The position numbers and the translations under genes are program-made. Below are positions 52,024 through 59,510 of a stretch of DNA of 64,000 nt, piece after piece; position 1 is the first letter of the stretch, and every line of letters starts with the position of its first letter. Below the pieces are notes generated by a model that worked only from the letters and a program-made list of their open reading frames with translations, made no database searches and was not told where the DNA came from. This stretch comes from JBCBTD01 sp039818825 (GTDB lineage Bacteria > Pseudomonadota > Alphaproteobacteria > Geminicoccales > Geminicoccaceae), in contig JBCBTD010000014.1 in the NCBI GenBank assembly GCA_039818825.1, positions 6,706 to 70,705 on the forward strand, given 5' to 3'.

Positions 52024-53330
52024 TGGGCGAACGTTTCGACGCGATCGTGGTCGGGGCCGGCCCTGCTGGCAGTGCTGCGGCCCTGGTCATGGCCGAGGCC
52101 GGGCTCCAGGTACTGCAGATCGAGCGGGGCGAAACGGCTGGCGCCAAGAACGTCCAGGGAGCCATCCTCTACGCCGATGCGCTGGAGCGCCTGCTGCCGG
52201 ATTTTCGTGAGGAAGCGCCCCTGGAGCGCCACGTGGTGGAGCAGCGGGTCTGGCTTCTCGACGAACGCTCGCACACCGGCGCGCAGTACCGCTCGGACGA
52301 CTTCAACGAGGAGCGACCGAACCGTTACACGATCCTGCGGGCGCAGTTCGACCAGTGGTTCGCCTCGAAGGTCCGCGAAGCCGGTGCTTTGCAGATCAAC
52401 GAAACGACGGTCACGGGCTTGGTGCGCGACGAGGCCGGCCGGGTGATCGGTGTCGAGACCGACCGCGAGGGGCCGCCGATCATGGCCGACGTGGTGGTGC
52501 TCGGCGAAGGCGTGAACGGCATCGTCGCCCAACGCGCAGGCGTTCGCCCCGAGTTGGACCCCAAACACGTCGCACTCGCGGTGAAGGAGACGATTTTCCT
52601 CTCCGAGGAGACGGTGCAGGAGCGCTTCAACCTCGCGGGCGAAGACGACGGCGTCGTCATCGAGGTCATGGGATCGGTTTCGTCGGGGATGATCGGCACC
52701 GGCTTCATCTACACCAACCGCGAGTCCATCTCGATCGGTGTCGGCTGTCTGCTCTCCGACTTCCAAGAGACGAAGGTGCCCGCCTACGTCCTCCTCGACC
52801 GCTTCAAGGCGCACCCGTCGGTGGCACCGCTGATCCGCGGCGGCGAGACCAAGGAGTACGTCGCCCATCTGATCCCCGAGGGCGGTTACGACGCCATCCC
52901 GAAGCTGATGGGCGACGGGTGGCTGGTCGTCGGCGACGCCGGCCAGTTCGTGAACGCCGCGCACCGCGAGGGCTCGAACCTGGCGATGACCACCGGCCAG
53001 CTCGCGGCTCGGACCGTGGTCGAGCTGAAGCGCCAAGGCCTGCCCTGCACCGAGGCCAATCTCGCCCGCTACCGGCGCTCGCTCGAGGAGTCCTTCGTGA
53101 TGAAGGACTTGAAGAAGTACCGGCACCTGGCGCCGACCTTGCATCGCAACAAGCACATGCTGACCGCCTACCCGCAGGCGCTTTCCAAGGCGATGCAGAC
53201 GTTGCTGCGCGTCGACGGGACCGACAAGCGCGCGAAGCAGGCGGAGATGGTCGCCCACGTCCGCGCTGCGCGCGGCGGCTGGTGGAACGTCGCAACCGAC
53301 GCATTCAAGATGGCGAGGGCCTGGCGATGA
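52023..53330 (+). CDS. fixC: FixC, quinone-linked flavoprotein
   Basis: A 435-residue ETF:quinone oxidoreductase-like protein. FAD motif VVGAGPAGSAAALVMAEAGL, second FAD block DGWLVVGDAGQFVNAAHREG and SNLAMTTGQLAARTVVELKR. It receives one electron branch from FixAB and reduces quinone, working with FixX. It lacks the C-terminal ferredoxin domain of mitochondrial ETF-QO, supplied here by the separate FixX. Confidence 0.96.
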   Translation: MGERFDAIVVGAGPAGSAAALVMAEAGLQVLQIERGETAGAKNVQGAILYADALERLLPDFREEAPLERHVVEQRVWLLDERSHTGAQYRSDDFNEERPNRYTILRAQFDQWFASKVREAGALQINETTVTGLVRDEAGRVIGVETDREGPPIMADVVVLGEGVNGIVAQRAGVRPELDPKHVALAVKETIFLSEETVQERFNLAGEDDGVVIEVMGSVSSGMIGTGFIYTNRESISIGVGCLLSDFQETKVPAYVLLDRFKAHPSVAPLIRGGETKEYVAHLIPEGGYDAIPKLMGDGWLVVGDAGQFVNAAHREGSNLAMTTGQLAARTVVELKRQGLPCTEANLARYRRSLEESFVMKDLKKYRHLAPTLHRNKHMLTAYPQALSKAMQTLLRVDGTDKRAKQAEMVAHVRAARGGWWNVATDAFKMARAWR

Positions 53331-53638
53331 GCACGACCACGAACCTGTCGAAGCCGACGCAGCCGATGGAGGAGCGGCTCTACCAGAACCGCTACCTGGT
53401 CGACGAAGGGCGCCCGCACGTCCGGATCAACCAGGGCACGAACGCCAGCGAGGCACTCCTGTCGCTGGTGCAGCTTTGCCCCGCCGGCTGCTACCGCGAG
53501 GCCGAGCCCGGCCGCGTCGAGGTGGCGCTGGATGGCTGCATGGAGTGCGGCACCTGCCGCATCGTCTGCCAAGGGACCGGCGAGATCGAGTGGCGCTACC
53601 CGCGCGGCGGCTTCGGCGTGTCGTTCAAGTTCGGCTGA
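53327..53638 (+). CDS. fixX: ferredoxin-like protein FixX
   Basis: A 103-residue ferredoxin-like protein. Cysteines C51 and C55 (LCPAGCYRE) and the cluster C71-x2-C74-x2-C77-x3-C81 (CMECGTCRIVCQ), ending in EIEWRYPRGGFGVSFKFG, the typical FixX tail. Partner of FixC. ATG overlaps the fixC stop; four bases separate it from modA. Confidence 0.95.
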   Translation: MSTTTNLSKPTQPMEERLYQNRYLVDEGRPHVRINQGTNASEALLSLVQLCPAGCYREAEPGRVEVALDGCMECGTCRIVCQGTGEIEWRYPRGGFGVSFKFG

Positions 53639-53642
53639 CGCC

Positions 53643-54395
53643 GTGCGCCGGCTTTTGGCTCTTGCCATCGTCGTCGCTGGCGCGCTCGCGGCGCCATTGG
53701 CGCGAGCCGAGCCCGTCGTCTTCGCCGCGGCTTCGACCGCCCGAGCACTGGACGCGGTCATCGCCGCGTCGGGGTTGGGCGCGACCGTCGCCTACGGCCC
53801 GTCCGGCACCTTGGCCAGGCAGATTGAGGCCGGTGCCCGGGCCGACCTGTTCCTTTCCGCGAACCCTGATTGGATGGATCACCTCATCGAGACGGGCCTC
53901 GTGCGCGCCGCGGACACGCGCGCGCTGCTGTCCAACCGCCTGGTCCTCATCGCCCCCGCCGGTGAGCCCACCACGCCGATCACCGCCGACGCCCTCGCCG
54001 AGGCACTGGCGGACGAACGGTTCGCCATGGCCGATCCGGCGACCGCGCCCGTAGGGCGCTACGGCCAGGCGGCGCTGGAGGCGATGGGGCTCTGGGACGT
54101 CGTGGCAGCCCGACACGTACCGACGCGGAACACCATCGTGACGGTGGCCATGGTCGGCCGGGGCGAGGCGGTGCTGGGGCTCGCCTACGACAGCGATGCC
54201 CTCGGTATGGACACGGTCGAGGTCGTGCATGACGTGGCGCCCGACCTGCATCCGCCGATCCGCTACCCGGTGGCACGCTTGGCAGGTGGTAGCGACCCCG
54301 TGGGTACGGATCGCCTGCTCGCGTTCCTCGTCAGCGACGAGGCCAGGGCCGTGTTCGAGCAGCACGGCTTCAGCGTCGTGGACGCAGTGCCTTGA
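53643..54395 (+). CDS. modA: molybdate-binding protein ModA
   Basis: A 250-residue periplasmic binding protein. Signal peptide about residues 1-22 (LLALAIVVAGALAAPLARA). ModA features: VVFAAASTARALDAVIA, YGPSGTLARQIEAGARADLF and ATAPVGRYGQAALEAMGLWD. GTG start four bases after the fixX stop, so it is cotranscribed with the fix genes. It supplies molybdate for FeMo-co. Confidence 0.92.
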   Translation: MRRLLALAIVVAGALAAPLARAEPVVFAAASTARALDAVIAASGLGATVAYGPSGTLARQIEAGARADLFLSANPDWMDHLIETGLVRAADTRALLSNRLVLIAPAGEPTTPITADALAEALADERFAMADPATAPVGRYGQAALEAMGLWDVVAARHVPTRNTIVTVAMVGRGEAVLGLAYDSDALGMDTVEVVHDVAPDLHPPIRYPVARLAGGSDPVGTDRLLAFLVSDEARAVFEQHGFSVVDAVP

Positions 54396-55099
54396 GCTTC
54401 GAGACCGGGTTCGGGCTGAGCCCGTTCGAGGCGCGCGCACTGGCCCTGACCCTGCAAACCTCGACCTTGGCGGTTGCCTGTTCGCTGCCGGTTGCGGTGG
54501 TCGTGGGCTGGCTCCTGGCGCGGCGCAGTTTCGTCGGCCACGGCCTCCTCAACGCCATCGTCCACCTACCGTTGGTGCTGCCACCGGTCGTGGTCGGCTA
54601 TCTGCTCCTGGTCCTGCTCGGCCGCAACGGCCCCTTGGGCAGCATCCTCGAGGAGTGGTGGGGGGTGCGACTGGTCTTCTCGACCAGTGGTGTCGTCGTC
54701 GCCTGTGCGGTGGTCGGGTTCCCGCTGTTCGTGCGCGCCGTACGCCATGCCGCCGAGGCAACGGATCGCCGGCTGGAGAAGGTGGCACAGAGCCTCGGCG
54801 CCAGCGACGCCCGCGTCTTCTTGACGATCACGTTGCCGCTGATGGCGCCCGGCGTCCTCGCCGGCGCCACCCTCGCCTTCGCGCGCGCGGTCGGCGAGTT
54901 CGGCGCGACCATCACCTTTGCCGCCAACATTCCGGGCGTGACCCAAACCTTGCCCTTGGCCCTCTACACCGTCGTCCAGTCGCCGGGCGGCGAGGCCGCC
55001 GCTGCCCGCCTTTGCGCCTTTTCGATCCTGCTTGCCGGCGCCGCACTCGCCCTCTCCGAGTGGCTGGCCCGGCGGACCCGCCTCGACGCGCCGCGATGA
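54392..55099 (+). CDS. modB: molybdate ABC permease ModB
   Basis: A 235-residue permease with about five to six helices. LALTLQTSTLAVACSLPVAV, LVLPPVVVGYLLLVLLGRNG and FARAVGEFGATITFAANIPG are classic ModB sequences. TTG start overlapping the modA stop (TTGA); stop overlaps the modC start. Confidence 0.93.
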   Translation: MSFETGFGLSPFEARALALTLQTSTLAVACSLPVAVVVGWLLARRSFVGHGLLNAIVHLPLVLPPVVVGYLLLVLLGRNGPLGSILEEWWGVRLVFSTSGVVVACAVVGFPLFVRAVRHAAEATDRRLEKVAQSLGASDARVFLTITLPLMAPGVLAGATLAFARAVGEFGATITFAANIPGVTQTLPLALYTVVQSPGGEAAAARLCAFSILLAGAALALSEWLARRTRLDAPR

Positions 55100-55854
55100 T
55101 CGAGATCAGAGCCCACAAGGCCTTGGACGGCTTCACCCTCGACGTCGACGTGGCGGTGCCGCTGGCCGGGGGGCTCGGCTTGGTCGGACCCTCGGGCTCC
55201 GGCAAGAGCACACTCCTGGCCTGTATTGCCGGTCACACGGCCCTCGACGCCGGTCGGATCATCCTCGGCGACCGGGTGCTGTTCGATGCCGTGGCACGCA
55301 TCGACACGCCGCCCGCGCGCCGCGGTGTGGGCATCGTTTTTCAGGACTCGCTGCTGTTCCCACATCTGCGGGTCCGCGCCAACTTGCTTTACGGCGCGCG
55401 CCGACCGGAGCCTTGGCTGTTCGAGCGACTGGTCGAGGCGTTGGCGCTCGAACCCTTGCTCGACCGTCGTCCGGCGTCGCTCTCGGGCGGCGAGCGCCAG
55501 CGCGTAGCACTCGGCCGCGCGCTGCTGGCGCGACCGCGCCTCTTGCTGTTGGACGAGCCCCTGGCTTCGCTCGATCGGGCGCGGGCGGAGGTCGTGCTCA
55601 GGCTGCTGGCAGATCTCAGGGACGAACTCGCGATGGACATGATCTACGTGTCGCACGCGCCGGCAGAGATCGCCCAGCTCGCCTCTAGGGTGCTGGTCCT
55701 CGACGCCGGCCGAGTGGTCGAGATCAGGACGAGCCCGACCGTTGGCGGCCGCCGCGAAGGCGCGTTCCGGGCAGTTCGCGAGTCGACGACGAGCGCCATA
55801 GCACGGCCGCAGCACCGCTCACGTGGCGGTGGCCGTCGTCGCGCGTGGGCGTAG
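55096..55854 (+). CDS. modC: molybdate ABC ATPase ModC, without the C-terminal MOP domain
   Basis: A 252-residue ATPase. Walker A GPSGSGKS, Q-loop FQDSLLFPHLRV, signature LSGGERQRVALGRALL, Walker B LLLLDEPLASLD, switch His in YVSHAPAEIAQL. Standard ModC is about 350 residues with a C-terminal TOBE/MOP regulatory domain; this protein stops soon after the ATPase and ends in an Arg/Ser-rich tail. Transport should still work, but molybdate-dependent trans-inhibition through MOP would be lost. Last gene of the fix-mod block. Confidence 0.9.
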   Translation: MIEIRAHKALDGFTLDVDVAVPLAGGLGLVGPSGSGKSTLLACIAGHTALDAGRIILGDRVLFDAVARIDTPPARRGVGIVFQDSLLFPHLRVRANLLYGARRPEPWLFERLVEALALEPLLDRRPASLSGGERQRVALGRALLARPRLLLLDEPLASLDRARAEVVLRLLADLRDELAMDMIYVSHAPAEIAQLASRVLVLDAGRVVEIRTSPTVGGRREGAFRAVRESTTSAIARPQHRSRGGGRRRAWA

Positions 55855-55870
55855 TGCGATAGCGTCACGA

Positions 55871-55936
55871 ACCCGAACGCCGCTCGGGATGGTGAACCAA
55901 GCCGGCTCGGACCTCGCGAACACGCAGCGTTCGGGT
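55871..55936. terminator. inverted repeat between convergent modC and DUF2207 genes
   Basis: ACCCGAACGC at 55871-55880 and its exact complement GCGTTCGGGT at 55927-55936, with a 46-base loop. It lies between two convergent stops, where a bidirectional terminator is expected. There is no T run, and the loop is long, so the role is uncertain. Confidence 0.35.
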
Positions 55937-55979
55937 CGGCACGATGAGGTCGGGGTGCCACAAGCCCTGCCGGCGAAGC

Positions 55980-57965
55980 CTACCAGCCGCCGGAACCACC
56001 GCCGCCACCACCACCGCCGGCGAAGCCACCGCTCCCCGGCGACATCGCGCGCGCGGCGATCCCGCTCCGAATCGCACCATCGAGCGATCCGGTGAAGGGA
56101 TTGCCCGAATTCGACCCCCAGTCGAACGTCGACCAACCGCTGCCGACGTACCAAATCGGCTGCGGCACGACGGCCAGACCGCCGACCTTGCTCGCGAACC
56201 GCTCGGTCCATGCCGTCTGCACGTTCAGCGCCACCGCGTAGGGCAGCAGGTCGGAAAAGTGGCGCGGTGTCAGGTCGGGTGGGTTCTCGAACTTCAAACG
56301 ATCGGCCTCTGCCACGGTCAGGTAGAGCTTCGTGCCGGCAACCTCGTCCAGAGCTTGCCGTCCCGCTACGGTCGGATGCTGCAAGATCCAAAAAAACACG
56401 ACGATCATTAGCATCGACGCAATCAACAACCCCAAGGCCACCGGCCCTGCGTCCTGATAGTAGGCATCTGCGGCGAGAAACACGAACACAGAAACAAATG
56501 TAACCAGCAAAATCGATAGAGGGACCATTATTAGAAATCGAATTACTCGACTATTACTTACTCCACGGATATGATAGACACTGTACCAAACAGCGAACAG
56601 GAGAACCGCGAAACTGGCAACGAAATGGAAAAGATCACTCCAATCTCGCAACCCCAATTCGCCTACGGCAATCCAACCAAAAAGCACCATGATGGCGCCA
56701 ACCGCCACATAAACGAAGTTGCGCTGGATGTACTCGGAGTAGACTCGTCGATCCACGACCCGCTGCAGCTGCAGACTAGCCGAAGCCAGGAGTCCACGGT
56801 TGCGCGACGACAACGACAGCGACATCCGTCCATCGCCAAGCAGGATGTCGAGCACCGCCTGCTCACCTTCGGTGAGTGGGCGCCGCCAAGGCGTCGCGAC
56901 GGGTAGCAACGGCCGCAACACGAGATGCTTCGGTTGGTCGGGATCGTCCTCGACCACCGCGTGCCCTTTGGCGCAGATGCTGATGATCGCGGCAACGAGG
57001 CAGCGCGTGTCGTACCGTCTCCGGTCGAGGAAACGCATGGCATGGGGCGGGAGCGTCGGCGCGTAGACCGGGATCGTCGGCCCCTTCGGCGGGCCGCGGC
57101 CGACGATCCACCACACGACCACGAAGTAGACCAACGTCACGCCCAAGGTCGCGACGCCGATGAAAATCGGCCAGGGGTTCCCGAACATCCGTCCCGCCCA
57201 GCCTGGCTCCGGCACGAAACCTTTGGGCCAGGAGACGACCACCGTGAAGGCCTCCTCGGGCGCCAACGCCTCGGTGGTGGTGAAGATGGCCTGCCCGTCG
57301 GCGCCATGGGTGATGGTCGCGGCGTGACCCTGGGAGCCATCCGCCGTCCCGGTGTAGACGGCGGTGGACTGGATCTTCGCGCCTTCGGGCGGCCAGACCG
57401 TCGCCACGGCTTTCTCGGTTTCGAACTCCCACTCGAACCCGACAGCGTTCCAGTAGATCTCGTCGTGGTCCGCGAAATGGCCGACTTGCCGGTCCATCTC
57501 GTACTCGAGCGTGAAGGTGTAGAGACCGGGCTGCAGCAGTCGGTCGGGCGAGCCGAGATGAATGTCGGCCTCTGTACCGCCGACATCAGCGCTGTAGTCG
57601 ACCGGCTGGCCGTTCAACGTCGCATCGAGGACCGTGAAATCCGAGCGCGAACTGCCGTAGCGATGATGACGTATCAAGGGGATCGTGCGGGTGATCCCAT
57701 GGCGGATGTCGTCATCCGTGACCACTGCGGTGATCGTCTCCTCGACCACGATCTCCCCGGTTTTCTGGACGTGCAAGGACATGGCGTAGTTGGTGTAACG
57801 CTCGGCACCCTCCGCAGGCCCGCTCGGCGCGATTGCCGCGGTCTGGCCATCGTCTCCAGAGCTATTGGTCAAGTCGGGCGTCTTGCTCTGCCAATGGAGA
57901 GCGAATGCCGCGATCAGCAGCATGAACGCGAGAGCGTAGCCGAACGCCCAGCCCATTTTGTTCAT
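55980..57965 (-). CDS. DUF2207-family membrane protein with Gly-rich tail
   Basis: A 661-residue membrane protein. An N-terminal helix (ALAFMLLIAAFALHW) is followed by a DUF2207 extracytoplasmic domain (about 55-245: MSLHVQKTGEIVVEETITAV, RTIPLIRHH) and several helices around 250-280 and 430-530. The C-terminus (about 600-661) is low-complexity and ends in a run of glycines and serines, as is usual for DUF2207 proteins. Function unknown. It forms a conserved pair with LemA, which is just upstream on the same strand. The part from about 56390 to 56800 is clearly more AT-rich than the rest. Confidence 0.85.
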   Translation of the reverse strand: MNKMGWAFGYALAFMLLIAAFALHWQSKTPDLTNSSGDDGQTAAIAPSGPAEGAERYTNYAMSLHVQKTGEIVVEETITAVVTDDDIRHGITRTIPLIRHHRYGSSRSDFTVLDATLNGQPVDYSADVGGTEADIHLGSPDRLLQPGLYTFTLEYEMDRQVGHFADHDEIYWNAVGFEWEFETEKAVATVWPPEGAKIQSTAVYTGTADGSQGHAATITHGADGQAIFTTTEALAPEEAFTVVVSWPKGFVPEPGWAGRMFGNPWPIFIGVATLGVTLVYFVVVWWIVGRGPPKGPTIPVYAPTLPPHAMRFLDRRRYDTRCLVAAIISICAKGHAVVEDDPDQPKHLVLRPLLPVATPWRRPLTEGEQAVLDILLGDGRMSLSLSSRNRGLLASASLQLQRVVDRRVYSEYIQRNFVYVAVGAIMVLFGWIAVGELGLRDWSDLFHFVASFAVLLFAVWYSVYHIRGVSNSRVIRFLIMVPLSILLVTFVSVFVFLAADAYYQDAGPVALGLLIASMLMIVVFFWILQHPTVAGRQALDEVAGTKLYLTVAEADRLKFENPPDLTPRHFSDLLPYAVALNVQTAWTERFASKVGGLAVVPQPIWYVGSGWSTFDWGSNSGNPFTGSLDGAIRSGIAARAMSPGSGGFAGGGGGGGGSGGW

Positions 57966-57999
57966 TCGACGATCCTCGAGACGACGCTGCAGCTATCGC

Positions 58000-58575
58000 T
58001 CAACTCTGCGGCTTGAAGTCGACTTGCACCAGCTGCCGCGCGGCATCGGCCTCGCTCGCATCCAACTCGAAGTAATGTGCTTCTTCGAAGTGAAACGCGC
58101 CGGCCAAAAGGTTGCTCGGAAAGCTGCGAATCGCGACGTTCATCTCCTTGACCGAGCCGTTGTAGAAACGGCGCGCTGAGTTGACCCGGTTCTCGGTATC
58201 CGTCAAATCGTGCTGCAGCTGGAGAAAGTTCTGGTTGGCCTTGAGGTCCGGATAACTCTCGGCCAAAGCAAAGATACCCTGGAGCGCACCGCTCAACGCA
58301 CTTTCGGCGCCGGCTTGCTCCGCAGGCGCCCCATCGGCGGCGATGGCTCGGTTGCGCGCCTGGACCACCGCTTCGAGCGTTTCGGACTCGTGCGCCGCGT
58401 AGCCCTTAACCGTCTCGACGAGATTGGGGACGAGATCGTAACGGCGCTTCATCTGCACCTTGACGTCCGACCACGCCTCTTCGGTCCTGGCACGGTACGA
58501 CACCAGCCGATTGTAGGTCGCGATCACGTAAATCAGGAGGAGCGCGACGACGCCTATGGCGATCCAAAGCTCCAT
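58000..58575 (-). CDS. lemA: LemA family protein
   Basis: A 191-residue LemA protein. One N-terminal helix (residues 3-19, LWIAIGVVALLLIYVIA) is followed by a helical bundle with the family core YNRLVSYRARTEEAWSDVKV, then QMKRRYDLVPNLVETVKGYA and ENRVNSARRFYNGSVKEMN. Role unclear, possibly in envelope stress. Starts at MELWIAI; an in-frame upstream start would add a stretch not seen in the family. 34 bases ahead of the DUF2207 gene. Confidence 0.92.
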   Translation of the reverse strand: MELWIAIGVVALLLIYVIATYNRLVSYRARTEEAWSDVKVQMKRRYDLVPNLVETVKGYAAHESETLEAVVQARNRAIAADGAPAEQAGAESALSGALQGIFALAESYPDLKANQNFLQLQHDLTDTENRVNSARRFYNGSVKEMNVAIRSFPSNLLAGAFHFEEAHYFELDASEADAARQLVQVDFKPQS

Positions 58576-58820
58576 GTGTGCCCTCACATTTTTTTTCGAG
58601 GAAGGAGAAGCGAACCGCGCTCGAACTGTCAACTCGTTCTCCCGTTGAACCAGAGGTTTCAAGCGGTCGCGGCCGCACCGACGACGTTCAGGCGCGCGCC
58701 CGCAGGCCCCTCTCGCCCAGCGCTTCCGGCTCGAGCGATCTCGGTCGACGTCCGCGTCCTTGCGAATCGCGGCGTTCAGGCATTTCATCGAAGCGTCGTA
58801 GATCGTGAACGAGAGACGTC

Positions 58821-59444
58821 ATGGGCGCCACCAAGATCATGGTGATCCGTCACGCCGAAAAGCCGGCCCATTACGCGGGGCACGCCTATCGTGGCGTGAC
58901 CCCGGCAGGCCACCGAAGCGACAAGTCTCTCGTCACGCTTGGCTGGGAGCGGGCCGGGGCGCTGGTCACGCTGTTCGCGCCGCCGCACGGCCCTTTGGCC
59001 CCGCACCTGGCGACGCCCGAGCACCTGGTCGCCGCCGATCCGGACGAGGAAGCGGAAGACGGCGCCCATCACGGCCACCATGACGAACCGAGCCAGCGGC
59101 CGTACCAGACCGTGAGCGGCATCGCGGCGAAGCTGGGCCTGACGATCGACAAAGCCTTCGCCAAGGACGCGTTCGCCGACATGGCCGACGCGGCGCTCGC
59201 CAGAAGTGGCGTCGTGCTGATCTCGTGGCAGCACCAGGACATTCCGGACCTCTGCCGGCACGTGCTGAAACAGACGGACACGCCGGCGGACCGCTTCGCA
59301 CTGCCACCGAAGTGGCACGGCGACCGCTACGACCTCGTCTGGGTGTTCGACCGGCCGAGCGGCGACGGACCGATCACCGGCTTCGTCCAGGTGCCGCAGC
59401 TGCTGTTGGCGGGGGATCGGGAGTCGGTGCTGCCGACCGGTTAG
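58821..59444 (+). CDS. histidine phosphatase superfamily-like protein
   Basis: A 207-residue protein beginning MGATKIMVIRHAEKPAHYAG. R10-H11 fits the RHG-type catalytic motif of the histidine phosphatase superfamily and VVLISWQHQDIPDLCRHV provides the second His. Between these, about residues 74-93, is an acidic and His-rich insert (DEEAEDGAHHGHHDEPSQ) not expected in the fold, perhaps a metal-binding loop. Substrate unknown. It stands alone between LemA and arsenite oxidase. Confidence 0.7.
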   Translation: MGATKIMVIRHAEKPAHYAGHAYRGVTPAGHRSDKSLVTLGWERAGALVTLFAPPHGPLAPHLATPEHLVAADPDEEAEDGAHHGHHDEPSQRPYQTVSGIAAKLGLTIDKAFAKDAFADMADAALARSGVVLISWQHQDIPDLCRHVLKQTDTPADRFALPPKWHGDRYDLVWVFDRPSGDGPITGFVQVPQLLLAGDRESVLPTG

Positions 59445-59510
59445 CGGCGCGCCCAGAAAGACATCTCACGACCGAGCGCACACGCGGCATGCGCGCCCGA
59501 TCGGGCAGGC

